Assembly: GCF_030272615.1 (NCBI RefSeq)
Contig: NC_081407.1
Location: forward strand, 270,601,870 to 270,665,869
Direction: 5' to 3'
Origin: Cryptomeria japonica
Lineage: Eukaryota; Streptophyta; Pinopsida; Cupressales; Cupressaceae
Length of the DNA stretch: 64,000 nucleotides
Shown here piece by piece: positions 43,902-56,396 of the stretch (position 1 is its first letter; each line of letters starts with the position of its first letter). The notes under the pieces are model-generated. The model was not told the DNA's origin. It did not search any database and worked only from the letters and a program-made list of their open reading frames with translations. The position numbers and the translations under genes are program-made.

Positions 43902-45078
43902 GTTTAAGAGAGAATCATAATTGAAAATACATTGTCAATATGCCAACACTTGTTTGCATGTAGTTCATTGTTTCTCTCTGGTTGGAGGATATTTTGATAG
44001 TCTTCCATTTCCATTATGACCTACAACCACTTCTTTATGCACTACAAAGTTTTGGGTGTTTGTGAAATTCTATACCAAGCTGTTATTCATATTTTTGAGT
44101 GTTTTTGGCTATGATTCAGACCTTGTTTACCTTTCATAATTGTGAAAAGTCCAATATTGCAGACTTGCAACCACTTTTTTATGCACTACCGAGTTCTAAG
44201 TGTTTGTGAAATTTATTACCAGGCTGCTGCTCATTATTTCTTAGTGCTTTTGGAAGTGATTCAGACATGTTTACCCATCATATTAGTGAAAATCTAGTTT
44301 TACAAATCTATAATAAAATTAAAAAATGCTTTTTTGAGCATTTGAGTCTTTTTCTTTTGTTAAATGTGCAAGGAAAAGGGGGATGGCTGGCCCTCCCCGA
44401 GACGGTTAGTGGATGGGGGGGATGTCCCTAAACCACATTGGGGACGGGGGGCATCCCCTTTCAGATTCACTGTCGTCCCCAAGTTTCCGGGACGTTTCCC
44501 ACAAATTTTGCATTTTTGGGGATGGCGGGGGGATGTCCCCTAGCCGTCCCCAAGTCCCCGAAATGTCCCCGGTACGGGGACGGAGGATTTTAGCCCGGGG
44601 ATGTGTCCCCGGGTTATGTAGGCGTGTATGCTTCATGTCTACAAATATTCATGTGTATGCTTTGTGTTTGGTTCATACCTATTTTGTTTCTAGCATGTTT
44701 GTCCCTTGAGTATCTATGATTATGGTAGAATGAGGTTTCTATTTTTTTGGTTGATCTAGAATATGAGGATGTAGATGTGTGTCACACTTCCAATCTTCAT
44801 CTTAATACATAAACATTAAGAGTTATCTAACATATGATGCAAACTTTGGGACAACCTAATCGAAGTAATGAGAACAACAATGAGAGAACATTACAAACCA
44901 TGATAACTCTAGATTTTGTTGTTACAAGTTAGTTCATAATGCAACTTAGAAAGCTAATTACACTGCAAGGAGCATCTGAGGATGGCAAATCTCCAAAGGC
45001 TAGTTTAGAGATCTGCATGTTGAAAGATTGGATAAAATTGACATTGCTTGAGGACAAGCAATTTTGGGAAGGATGGGC

Positions 45079-46498
45079 TGTCATGCCCCCACCATGTTAC
45101 ATCTACCTACGTCTTTAAAAAGATAAAATGATAAAATTTAGCTATGCAGAAAATGGCCTTATTTAAAAGATTTTGCCATTTTCTATCAAATCAACCATCA
45201 CATAGTGGGATTCCTCCCTTTAATTGACAGACTTGTAAAACTCAACAAACCATTAAACTAGACTTCATTCTACTCCTCATCCAGTGCTGGCCGTATGATA
45301 GTTAAGTGACCAATGCTGGCTGTATGATGGTTAACTGTGATCCCTAGTTACTGGCCGACTCCTTTATGAAATGAACAATAAAATAAAAGATAAATCTTAT
45401 GATAGCCGACCCCACTATCAACTCCTGGATAAAGGCATATAAAATAATTGCAAATGTTGAGGAGAATATAATGTAGAGAGGAGAGGCTGGGATTACAAAA
45501 GGCTAAGACATATGTTCCCTTGATTAGCTATCTGAAGTATTAACAAATATTTAAATAGAATATTTCCAAAGGGGTGCGATGGCTGAGAGCTCCCAAAGAA
45601 TAAAATGCTTGAAAATGTATGAGTTTGATTTAAATATTGACAGCAGTTTAGTAAGCCAAGAGGCAAGGGACATATTTAAGGAGACATCACTTTTTAGAAG
45701 GACGTGGCTATTAGGAAGGAGATGACTCCTCGCTCACGAAGGAGAGATATTTATACAACAAATTGACCATTCCAAGAGGGCATGGAATAAGAGAAAATAA
45801 GACATTTGATCGAGCAATAAAATTACAGTTTCACAATTAATTAAACTAGACAGAAGACGTATATGCTGTTCCGGCATTTGGTATGATTTATAATACATGG
45901 CATTCTGATCTGGCTGAATTGTAACCTGTCTTCCCATTGATAGGAAGTAGGAATGTTACGCAGATAAGGAAACGTATTGCTACTGATATATATTTATATG
46001 TTTCTATTCTTGCCATAATGATGTCTATGCATAATAGAGTATATCTGTAAGATTCTTTAATATTTAAAACAATGAACTATCCCATTATGGAGGGGAGACT
46101 GTACATATAAGGGATGCAAGTAGCACAAGGGTACATTCAAGTAGAACAACCCTGAGTGGGTCTGGGAGGCCAAATGGCGGGTGTCATTCCGTGCTCATGG
46201 GCTTGATGGATAGGCTCGAGGTGCCTTGTATGATCTCTCAAGGGGCTCAATAATGTGGATGGGTTGTTAGGAAAGTATTATTGAATTCCACATGCACATT
46301 GTTTAAATTACAATGGTGATTTGAATTCTCTTTATAATATTGCTGGTTGTATCTTTCATCTTTCATAATGATAACTAACCTGGTTACAGGTTCTCAATCA
46401 AGATATTAAGTTGGTAATTTACATTCGTAAGTATACTCCATACATAATTTGGGGATTTTAGGGCAAAATAGAGTAAAGTTCCAATAGGGGACATTACA
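45079..46498 (+). repeat. Full LTR 3 (1420 bp)
   Basis: TGTCATGCCCCCACC ... GGGGACATTACA. It has a ~20-bp local duplication (AGTGACCAATGCTGGC, near 45285-45330) not present in LTR 2. Confidence 0.9.
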
Positions 46499-47413
46499 TT
46501 TTTGGAGCATTTTGGTGTAAAACAGGCAACACCATTGTGTTCGGAGTGGCTTAAAATTTACAAATCAACATAAAGTTTGTTGAAATTAGAGTAGTTGAAG
46601 AAAAGGTAATTTTTTCGCCTATGGATGGTGTATGGCCTCCCTGAGCAGCATCGTTAAAAAATAAATTATTTTCTATGTTTGTAAAGTTTTGGTTGTTTAT
46701 TAAAAGTAATATAAAATAAATAAGTAGGGTAGTGAGCACTTCTGAGGAAAAAAACAGAGGTCGTAGTTACTGCGTACCCACATATGTCCCTACCATCATA
46801 GGAAATATGGTGGGAGGGACTCCACACACCCTCACCACCTTTTAAGAGGGAATGGGGGGAACCAGCCTTGTGGCCTCCTTAGGGAGTTGCATGGGGAGGT
46901 TTGCCCCCATTGATTCCATTTTTTTTTTTAAACAACAAAAAAAATCATTTAAAAAAAGTTAAAATAAATATAAAAATTTGGCCACCCATTAGCAACCTCC
47001 TTCAATGGCTTGGCCACTTTGCCACCCAAGCACCATTCGTTGTCCAGTGGATTAGCATTAGCAGGATGTCCTTAATGACTTTTTGATTTTGGTATCTGAT
47101 CTTTGCGGTCTTTGTATGTTCTGATTTTTGTTGCAATTGTTTCTATATGAGCTGAGTTTTTGCAAGCTTTGTAGTGGTATAGATGATTCCTAATTTTGGC
47201 ATCAAGACTTTTAAAAATTATAGATTCTTTTTGGTGATGCTGACCAATTCTCATTTTGATAACTTCCAAGGCTTCATTTAGGCTCGTACAATGGAAAAAC
47301 TATAGTTTTAGATTTGTGGCCTATTTTGGCATTTGTAATATATTGATATCAAGACTACTTCACTTAGTTGGCTAGTGGCAAATGTAATTGCACCAGCCAC
47401 CAAGTATAAAATG
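46499..47413. other. No gene seen
   Basis: Unassigned DNA between the LTR array and the second hAT element. The minus-strand frame 47072-47269 is short and unsupported. Confidence 0.5.
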
Positions 47414-47689
47414 CTAAGTTGCCGGTACGGGTACGTGGGTACGGTATGCATGTACGACAATTTTTTTTGGGGGGGTTTGGGTACGTCTGTACAAAAAAAT
47501 ATAAAAATCATAAATATATACATATATGCAGCCTAAATATCATCCATATGCTAAACAAAACTTGGAACTATCATATAAATATAACAAATCTACTATAAGT
47601 CTAATTTGATATCCATTTATCAAAATTTGAAATGTTATGATAGATATATCGAATTCATTGCTCATTGGCTCAACAATAAAACAACACAA

Positions 47690-50079
47690 TTAATAATCAG
47701 CATCAGAGGGGTCACTAGGAAGATCAAGATCAACATCATCATTGACATTAGATGATGTAGCTAGATTAGTGGAACCACATGCAGCCTCACTACCACTTGC
47801 ACTAGCAGCAAATTGGCTATTGGGCTCCCTAGAAAGTAAAGATTGTGTGGCAACTGAAAAATCCAAATCAGTTCGCTCTGGATCTACATCCCACAACTTT
47901 GTGCCCCCTTCGTTGTACTCATTTTGTCTATGACTAAGAAGGCACAGGTTTGAATGAATATAAACTAGCTCTTCCGCCTTGCTGCCAATCGATTGTGTTT
48001 CACTGAGTGGATAAAGGAGTATGTGCTCCAATTTCTCTCAAATGAAGAGGATTTGGCAACCTATTGAATAATGGACACAAAGTTAGAGGGCTATAATTGA
48101 CAATATAAATTTAGAGAGCAATAAAAATTAAGAAACTTGCGATAAAAGTTTGATTGCAAGAGTTTGAAGGTATGGTGATGTATGGCCATTGAGGTACCAC
48201 CAAGCATGAGCATCCTTCTTAGACTTGTCACAGAGAGCGGAAACACTTTGACCATTGGAGGGTACAAAATCAGCAAACTCACTTGTCATTAAATCCTCCA
48301 TTTGAGAATCGGGGAAGAGTTTAGTAAGTGCTGTCCTACACCCTTCACTGACTTCTGAATCTCTATATGGTGGTACCCTTGATGGCTTAGCAAGCATTTC
48401 ATCACTATAAAATTTGGGAGTCAATGCAAATGCAAGAAGATGTAGTGGGGTGGTCATTTTGTTCCACCGCTCAACACAAATTGACTGAACCTCTTTGAAG
48501 AAAGTTTCTTTAGGATCTTGCTCTTTTGCATTGATGATGACTTTCATTTGCTCAATCATCGAGTCAATGCCATCGTATACCTCTCCCAAACATGGGTGAT
48601 CCATGTCAGTATAACGGATCATACTCATGATAGGCTCAGTGAAACTCAGAAGATATTCCACTCGTTCCCACCAAGTGTCATCTAGGATCATGTGCTTTAC
48701 ATTTGTTGCCCTTTCAGTATTGAATTGCCTCCATAGGGACCAACTTTGACTAATCACCATGCTAGCAAGTGGCTCCCGCACCTTCACAAGTCACCTCAAG
48801 ACGATTGTGTTGGATGCAAATCGAGTCTCAGCAACCTATTAAAAAATTTAAAACGAAAATTAAAATGCAAAGAAGACATGATCAAATTTAAAAAATAAGT
48901 TAGTGATTACTAAAGTGGAATGTAAAATTTTAAAATCAAAGTGTTTCAATTACCTTTAGCAACTCCAATTGTGAAAATGATTTGAAAACGGCCTGTGACA
49001 TGCTATGGTTTGTGATGAACATTTGGATCTCTTCAGCCTCAACATAGATTTGTTTGATCCAATGTATTTTCTTACCCAACATTTGTAGCATGAGGTTGAG
49101 AGAGTGGACAGCACAAGGTGTCCAATATATATGTTCAAACCGTGTCTCAATCAACATACTTGCAGCTCTACAATTCTTTCCATTGTCTGTTATTACTTGG
49201 ACAACATTTTGAGGTCCCACATCGTGAATGCATTGTATAAGGATGCTAGCAATAAATTGTGCATCCTTCACCTGTCCCTCACAATCCACAATTTTTCAGA
49301 AACATTGCCCCTTTAGGGCACATTGCAATTACATTAATTAATGGCCGATTTTTGGTATCCTTCCATCCATCAGAAATGATGGAAACCCTTGTTTGTTTCC
49401 ATGAATTTCTAATGGGAGCCAATGCATTGTCTATGCTTTTTACCTCCTTTGCTAGTAAGGTGCTACGCGGATTCTCATAACCTGGCCTTGTGTACCCTTG
49501 TGAAGCCTCATTTACCTTTCTCAACATATCCTGCCAATATGGTGATTGTACCACATTAAATTAAATGACAAACCGTTTGCATATAGACATCTTCCAATGG
49601 ATTGATCTGCAATCTCTCTAGCATCATTCTTAAATGCTCTCTCTAATGGTCCCTTCTCTTCACAATAGCGGGTTCTTCTTCACCAATTCTGCCCAAGAAT
49701 GGGTGGCTCTCTACCACAATATCATGAAAATTACTATGAGATGGAGAAGTAGGGGGCCTCTTTGATCTACTTCCTCTTCTTGTCAACAAAGGATGATTTG
49801 AGGCACGAGCAACTCTTGCATCTGCTTCCTCTTGCTCTCTAATATATCCTACTATTTCTTGAGGTGGTAACCCCTTTTCATCCTTTCCTGAGGAATGGCA
49901 CAAAAATGGGCTTTGACATGGCTATAGGAGCTAGTATATTTCACATTACAAAAATTGCATATCCAGTTAAATGTTCCACCTCCTTTTACTTGGTCTATTA
50001 TTTTTACATATTTCCACAAAGGTGAATTTGGTTCGGTTTTGAAGGTCTGTTGAGGAATAGAGCTAGCACTCGTTGCCAT
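47690..50079 (-). pseudogene. hAT transposase gene of the second element
   Basis: On the minus strand exon 1 starts MATSASSIPQQTFKTEPNSP with a BED zinc finger (WICNFCNVKYTSSYSHVKAH), followed by a frameshift and PPQEIVGYIREQEEADARVA. Exon 2 (about 49540-48960) reads SPYWQDMLRKVNEAS, SIISDGWKDTKNRPLINVIA and VVQVITDNGKNCRAASML, with a shift between frames near 49280. Exon 3 (about 48830-48135) has WWERVEYLLSFTEPIMSMIR and ends HAWWYLNGHTSPYLQTLA. Exon 4 (about 48060-47690) has the hATC phrase FERNWSTYSFIHS and an acidic tail. The domain order and exon pattern parallel the transposase at 40519-43061, but the sequences are clearly different families. It is inactive through frameshifts. Confidence 0.87.
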
Positions 50080-50199
50080 TATGCTATCTACAATAAGTTA
50101 AAAAAAATAATTATTAAAATTTAATATTAAACACATAACAATATAACAATATATTTACAAACCTTTAAATTCCAAAATAACTAAATATTCAAAAACCTT

Positions 50200-51480
50200 C
50201 AATTGATCACAATTAGGAAGATTAGCTTGTACTGGGTGACACCCGACAAGGATGTTGGAGGGATCATTCATGACAGAGGCTTGGACAACCTCATACTCAT
50301 CCTCAACTAACAAATTTATTGCCATTACTATCATCAGTCGGGCAATCAAGGCCAGAATTGACCTTCTCAATGCCATTGTCAGAAGGGATATCCATTGGTA
50401 AAGTGTTGCCTTCTTTAGTTATATTAACAAAATTTTGCATTTTACTAATATCACTTCTCAAGTGGCCTTTAGCAGCAATGTAAAAATTAGCATTGTGAGA
50501 GTTTTTCAGAGAAGGGCAATCCTTCTTCATATGCCCATTAATTTTACACAAGAAATAGGCCCCCAAATTGCCCAACATGGACAATTCCCAAGCAAAGCTT
50601 TCTCCTTCAAAATCAAGAGAGATAATGTCAGGAAACACAACCTCGAGATCAAGTGCAACAAGAGCCCTAGCATTCAAGTGAGGGAGAGTGGTTCTTGATT
50701 CCTCAACTTGCAGAACCGAGCCCAATGGTTTCAGAATCTGAGGAATGAATGGCCAAAATTCGGGCTAGAGGTTCTTAATTTCAACCTAGTTAGGGGAGGA
50801 GCGAGCAATAACCTGCTCGATATTTCCTTTAGGAGACCAAGGAAATGCCCTAAATGAGGAGTGCCCAACGTTCCAAAAAAAATTCTTCAAGACCCTATCT
50901 TGCATATTATGTGATTTCAAAAAATTTACAAATAGACCCTTCTGAATCATTCTGCAAAAATTGACATGAATACCTAATTTCTTGCCCCAAACATTTGCCA
51001 TCCAGTCATCAAAAAATTTCCGCGAAGGCAAAGATTCTCTATCCATGCATACAAAAAAATTTGCAATATTTCTTAAACGCGACTACTTAGACCTAATGGC
51101 TTTTATCATATCTTCATTTGGCGACAAGGAAAGAGTCTTCAACCCGAGAGGACGAGACTTACCATTTCCTCCCCCTCTGGGGTCGTCGGCTGCGTTGTCA
51201 TCACCAGATTCGAGTCTATCTCCATCGGTTGAGGACCCTCCCAAACCGTTCTTTGTATCCATGTGCTTGTGCCTGCAAAATGATCCATTGAAGCTAGCAG
51301 AAGGAGGGCAAACCGTGGCCGATTGCTTAGAGACCACTGCTTTGTAAGAGAGCTTTTCATGCTTGCCCTTTTGCAAATTAACAACCTCATTCTCCAAACC
51401 CCCACTATTATTGATGATAGGCTCCTCATCATTCTTGCAACTGGGTTCGCCATTATTCACACTACCCATCCGCCTTCACA
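50200..51480 (-). pseudogene. L1 ORF1, N-terminal part (inverted segment)
   Basis: On the minus strand the frame starts MGSVNNGEPSCKNDEEPIIN at 51469 and runs through KLSYKAVVSKQS to the DUF4283-like region (SLPSRKFFDDWMANVWGKKL, then NFFWNVGHSSFRAFPWSPK). It ends with a CCHC-type knuckle (YFLCKINGHMKKDC) whose first cysteine is tyrosine. This is the RNA-binding ORF1 of plant L1 elements. Frame changes occur near 51060, 50780 and 50350. Reading continues to about 50200 (EVVQASVMNDPSNILVG). The missing C-terminus is on the opposite strand at 51795-52097. Confidence 0.75.
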
Positions 51481-51794
51481 CGAACGGCCTTAGGGAAGGG
51501 GCACGATCGTTTACCTAAGCCCATGAGCAATCTGTTAAGAGAAAACATGCAGAGGGAAAAAAAAAAGATCAAAGAAACAAGGAAGCGAAGAGACCGAAAC
51601 ACAAGGCAACCACAAACAAATCAATCAAACACCAAGGCGACGCGAGGAAAACATTAAGCACACACAAGAGTGATGCAGGACACTAAGGGGATTGCATGAG
51701 CGCCAACAAGCCAGGTCCGAAATCCAAGGAGGGTGAAAAGACAGTCTTCCTGGATTCATAGTAGTTGTAGAGCGCCCACAGACTGAATGCTCAA

Positions 51795-52097
51795 CAACTT
51801 GCCCTTGCAAGTATTAAGGAGAAAGCTGGTTTTATAAGGAATGCCTTCCAAGTCCCATCTGAGTTGAAGATGAGTAACTCCTTACCTAGTATCATGAACT
51901 CCATGGTGGATGCATCTTCTGATAAACAAATTGTGCCCTTTGGTGCTAATGTTATGGTTATCAGTAATGCTGAGCAGTTTATAGAGGTGGTTAGTAAAAA
52001 GGTTAGAAAGAAAAGGAAAACATCTGATAGACAATCTCTCTCTAATGACAATAGTAAAAAAGGCAATGAGGTGCCAGAGTGCTTTAATAGGTTGTAA
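51795..52097 (+). pseudogene. L1 ORF1, C-terminal part
   Basis: An open stretch reading ASIKEKAGFIRNAFQVPSE, then MVDASSDKQIVPFGANVMV and a basic VSKKVRKKRKTSD, ends at TGTAAAAAATA 30 bases before ORF2. Its place just before the endonuclease and its basic tail fit the end of ORF1. It complements the inverted segment. Confidence 0.55.
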
Positions 52098-52127
52098 AAA
52101 ATAAAAAACCCTCCACCAAATAATTTT

Positions 52128-55100
52128 ATGATGATGTACATACATAGCTGGAATGTTAGGGGCTTGGAGATGTTTGATAGAAAATATGTGGTTAGGCAAT
52201 GGTGTAGCAGTATCAAGGAAAAAGACATTATTTGCCTCCAAGAAAACAAAGTGGTAGGGTTCCATGCTTATACTATGCTGAAATTCTTGTGGGCTCAGGC
52301 CATAGGGTTCCACTCCAATCATGATAGGGGTAAAGGTGGTACTGCCATTTTGGTTGGTCCTAAGTGGGCAGATAAGATCATTGCTAATGGTGTTTCCCCT
52401 TGCAAAAGGGCTTTGTGGGTCACTTTTAAAGAGAAAGATTGTGTTTTTGGTATTTGCAATATTTATGTTGTTAATGACTACAGAGATAGAGCCAGTTTTT
52501 GGGATTGGTTGACAACCGGTCTCCCGAATGCCCATTGGAATTTTGTGGGTGATTTTAACATGATAGAACATGGTGAGGACAACGTGGTGGCAATAAGCAT
52601 TGTTGGAAGGGTAATGAACATTTCTTCTAGGCTAAGTTCAAGAGGAGATTTAATCTGGTAGATCCCCTGGAGAAGAAAAAGGGCTCCTTTTCTGGTATTT
52701 GGTTCACATGGTGCAATAATCAAAGTGGTAAGCAGAGAATGTACTGTAGATTGGATAGAAGCTATGCAGATGCTTCACTTTTTTCTTTCCCCTCTCAGGG
52801 GGGGCAAACCCCTATTTGTGTTTCTCCTGCTAGTATCGCAGATCATTCTCCTATCTCTGTCATTGTTAATCTGGACCTTGATCCCTCCTCTGTGATCCAA
52901 CCTAAAAGGGAGAATGGTTTCAAACTTAATGTCTCTTTGCTTAATGATGAGGACACTGGTGAGGCTATTAAGATGGTCTCCTAATTGACCAAGCTGTGTA
53001 TTCCTGACCTCAGACCTAGGGAACAATGGGAGGCTCTTACTGTTACTTGGAGGAAAATGTTTCAGATCATTGGTAAGAAATATGCTATGGACAGGTCTAG
53101 AGAGGAATCTCTTGTTCAGATTAGGCTCAATGAGATTGAGAAGGAACTTCAGAGTAAGGGGCATGACCTGACCCTAGAGGGAGAATTCGCTTTGGTCAAA
53201 AATCTCCTAAGGAAACTGCAACACTTCAAGATCCAAGGGTAGAAGGGTAGAGCTAAAATGAACTGGATTAAAGGTGGTGACAAGGGAACCAACTACTTCT
53301 TCAATCTTATTAGAGCCAAGAATAGAAGGGAACTTATTGAAGACATTCAAGTCAACAATTCCATCACCAATGATCCGGTGTCCATTAAGGAGGCTTTCTT
53401 CAGTTTTTACAGTGGCCTCTTTTCTTCTGAACATGGTGATATGAATCAGGAGGCCCTTGAGAAATGCTTGTTGTTAATCCCTTGGGAAATTTCTTGTGTG
53501 GAGGCTAAGGCTCTAAGTCATAAGATCTCTCTGGAGGAGATTAAGGGTGCTATCAGTTCATTGGCTAATGGTAAGTCCCCAGGGTTAGATGGGTTACCTG
53601 CTGAATTCTATAAGAAGCATTCAGAATGGATAAGCTTGGAACTATTTGCTTTGTATGAAGATGTATATAAACATGGATCCCTTGGAGAGAACATCAATAA
53701 AGGTGTCATCAAATTGCTACATAAAGGTGGGGATAAGACTCTGGTTAAAAACTAGAGACCTATTACCCTATTGAATATCTCCTACAAAATTGTTGCAAAA
53801 GTATTAGCAAGGAGGATTGCCGGGTTATTGGACAACTTCATCTCTGCCACCCAGACTGTATTCATTAAAGGTAGATATATTCTGGAAAACTTGGTTACTA
53901 GTTGGGAGGCAATGCATTGGGCTAAAGCTGATAACCAGAATGTTGCAATGATTCTTTTGGACTTTGAGAAAGCATATGACAAAATTGAGTGGCTCTTCAT
54001 TAGAGGAATGTTGCAAGCTTTTAGTTTTCCTTCTTGCTTCTGTAGATGGATTGATATTCTTTTTAAGGATTCCTCCACAGTTGTTGAGGTTAATGGTGAA
54101 CTCTCTGAACCTATCCCTCTAAGGAGGCCTATCAGGCAAGGTTGCCCCATTGCCCCGACCTTGTTTGTCATTGCTGTTGATGCTCTTTTCTACATCCTGA
54201 GGGCTTCTGAACTTGGGCCTTCTATCAGAGGACTTACTCTTCCTAATGCTGATGATCTGATCAATGCCCAATTTGCTGATGATACTACTTTATTTTTGGC
54301 TTTGAATGAGGAAAACTTTGATAATGCTATGAATAGACTACAATTTTTCTATCTGGCCTCTGGAGCCAATGTAGCTCCTCACAAATCTACAGTGCTTGGG
54401 TTGTCTGATGTTCCTCCAAGTTGGGTCCCCTGCAATGGTTGGCAGTGGGCTGGTCCGAATTCTATTGTAAGATATCTTGGTATTCCCTTTTCTATTAACC
54501 CCTCTTCTTAAGATATGTGGCATTGGATATACTCAAAAATTGAGAGGAAGCATTTAAAAAAGGTAGACTCACCTTCTCTCCTTGGCTGGAAGAGTGCAAA
54601 TTGTTCAAAAGGTTCTTTCCTCTCATCATATCTACTGTGCCTCTGCATGGGTGTTTTCTAACTACCAAACCAATAAGCTTGAGAAGATCATGAGGGACTT
54701 TTTATGGTCTGATGGGATGGGTCATTATAAGAGACATTGTGTGAATTGGAATTGGTGCTGCAGACCAAGGACTATGGGTGGATTGGGTATCAAAGATATC
54801 AGGGCCCATGGTATTGCCTTAGCTTCCAAATGGATTGTCAAAGCTCTATATGGTAATGAACCTTGGAAGGTGTTGATCAGAAATAATATTGAAAGGTCGG
54901 TTATAAAAAAAGGCAAAAAGTGGAAGAATATCCCTTTATGTGATATTGTATTGGGGGATTATAACATGAAGGTGTTTGGTTCTAATGTATTTGCTTCACT
55001 ATGGAAGGCATGGTCACAGGTAAGGAGGTTACTCCCTTCTAAGGATGCTATAGGCAACTCTCCTTCATATGCTGTTGTGGACAGATCTATCTAGTGGGGG

Positions 55101-56000
55101 GTGAACTTAAATAACAAACCTCTTGCTCTGACTCAAAGCTGCTCTGGTAAGATCTGGAATGAAAAAGGTATTTCTCTTATTAGCAATGTACTGTTTGACA
55201 ACCGACTTGGCTCTTGGACTGAGATCACCTCTAAATATGGGATTCCTCCCTCACAAAAGAAAACCTACTCTCTTATTGGTAAGGCTACAGGTTGTTTCTT
55301 CCCTGGTAAGATTCTAGATACTGACTCCTTTTTGAAGCAACTAAAATGGCTGGATGGTTCTTCTTTTTTGGACATTTCTACTAAGAAGATCTACATGATG
55401 TTGAAGGATGACTACTCAATCTTCACTCCAGTAATCAGTGTTGGGGTCTTGATTGGCCTAAGTCCAGGTGGCAATTTGTTTTTGATTTTTTTTTTGGCAT
55501 TCCCCCATTGATCCAAAGAAATCTTGTTTTAGATGGCTTCTTCTTTTGAAAAAATTAGCTGTTGGTTCCTTTTTATCTGCTGAGGGTCTTAAACTTATTA
55601 GGTTTGGTGTGTGTAATGTCCAGGAGTCCTTTGAACACCTGTTTTTTGAATGTGATTTTGCTCGTGGTGTGTGGTCCATTTTCCTTGGCCCTTCTATTGT
55701 CTGGAACCATCGGCCTGGTCCTTCTTGGAGTGAAATCCTTGCTGGTTTTGTAGAATCTTTTGACCTTAGGATGAACTGGTTCTGGTCTGTCCTTTCTTGT
55801 GAAGTCCCGTGGTTTATCTGGAAAGAAAGAAATGGAGAGGTTTTTCAATACAAGAGGAGGAGGCTTACTGGGTTTAATAGTAAACTCACACATCTTTACA
55901 TTATGTCTCAGGTTTCTGTTGTCTTGGAGATTTCTAAAGACAGGTTCATGATTCTGGTCTGGGAAGGTGCTCTTTAGATTTGCAAGGAAGATATCTAGTC
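52128..56000 (+). pseudogene. L1 ORF2: endonuclease, reverse transcriptase, zf-RVT
   Basis: The AP-like endonuclease (52128-52660) has IHSWNVRGLEMFDRKYVVRQ, ICLQENKV and FVGDFNMIEHGEDN. The reverse transcriptase (53258-54511) has KGAISSLANGKSPGLDGLPA, NISYKIVAKVLARRIAGLL, LLDFEKAYDKIEW, RQGCPIAPTLF and the catalytic FADDTTLF near 54271. A zf-RVT-like end (55546-55860) reads LAVGSFLSAEGLKL and ESFEHLFFECDFARGVW. ORF2 nicks the target and copies the RNA there. The reading frame is divided by stops and shifts near 52660, 52981, 53240, 53753, 54511, 55092 and 55509. Length and domain order are normal for plant L1. Confidence 0.9.
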
Positions 56001-56396
56001 GGTTCAATACTTCAAGAAGCATATGGATATGCTACATCTGAAGGAGATTGAAGCATTGGCACAATATATGTAGAGACTCAAGATTGAAGATCTAGATGAG
56101 CCTTCTCCTAGGACTAGGGAGAAAGTCTTAGGAGCTCATTAAACAGTGTGGTCCTTTTTGCTATATGTATATTGACACAGGAGGCAATTTTGTTGTACTA
56201 ATCCTCTTATATATTGTTCATGATGTAAATCCAAGTGATCTGACACAGGGCTATGGCCTTTTTGATATACATGTAAAAATGATACTGTAGATAGTAGAAT
56301 ACATGTAAAATGTAGGACACCAGTCTAATGACATCTTCGGAATGGTTATGATGTATATGTTTTGAACTATTTTAATAGAAAAAAAACTGAATATTC

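Larger units (their letters stand above)
39634..44621. mobile_element. Outer hAT-like element with GGGGAC subterminal repeats
   Basis: The ends CTATGTTACCCCGAG (39634) and, inverted, CTACATAACCCGGGG (44621) are flanked by 8-bp near-duplicates GTGTGTAT (39626-39633) and GCGTGTAT (44622-44629). Excising it restores a 554-bp internal region, matching the uninterrupted 550-bp copy, which confirms the boundaries. Subterminal sequence at both ends is full of GGGGAC/GTCCCC words. Eight-base duplications and such subterminal repeats fit the hAT superfamily. The only transposase inside belongs to a second, nested element, so the outer one may be non-autonomous. Confidence 0.7.
37278..46498 (+). mobile_element. 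Tandem LTR-int-LTR-int-LTR array of a noncoding retroelement
   Basis: Three LTRs of one family alternate with two internal regions. They are a partial LTR (37278-37599), internal 1 (37600-38149, 550 bp), a full LTR (38150-39528), internal 2 (39529-39633 plus 44630-45078, 554 bp without the hAT) and a full LTR (45079-46498). The internal regions are near-identical, start with a GTATCAAAGCC primer site and end GCTTGAGGACAAGCAATTTT plus a purine run. They encode nothing. So the element is a small-internal-domain, non-autonomous LTR retrotransposon. The array probably arose by recombination between LTRs of neighbouring or circular copies. Confidence 0.85.
50191..56386 (+). mobile_element. L1-type LINE with 5' inversion
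   Basis: The 3' part (51795-56386, plus strand) runs from the end of ORF1 through ORF2 to a short poly(A) at 56379-56386. The 5' part (50191 to about 51790) is reversed and carries 5' UTR and most of ORF1 on the minus strand. The two parts join at about 51790 and together account for one complete element. Candidate target duplications are CTAAATATTC (50181-50190) and CTGAATATTC (56387-56396), 9 of 10. This is the structure expected from twin priming during L1 insertion. Both ORFs are broken by stops and shifts. Confidence 0.75.

Noticed and set aside
50303-56000. Two separate head-to-head L1 elements
   Set aside because: The arms cover complementary parts of one element, with one poly(A) and one pair of flanking duplications. 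A single inverted insertion is simpler.
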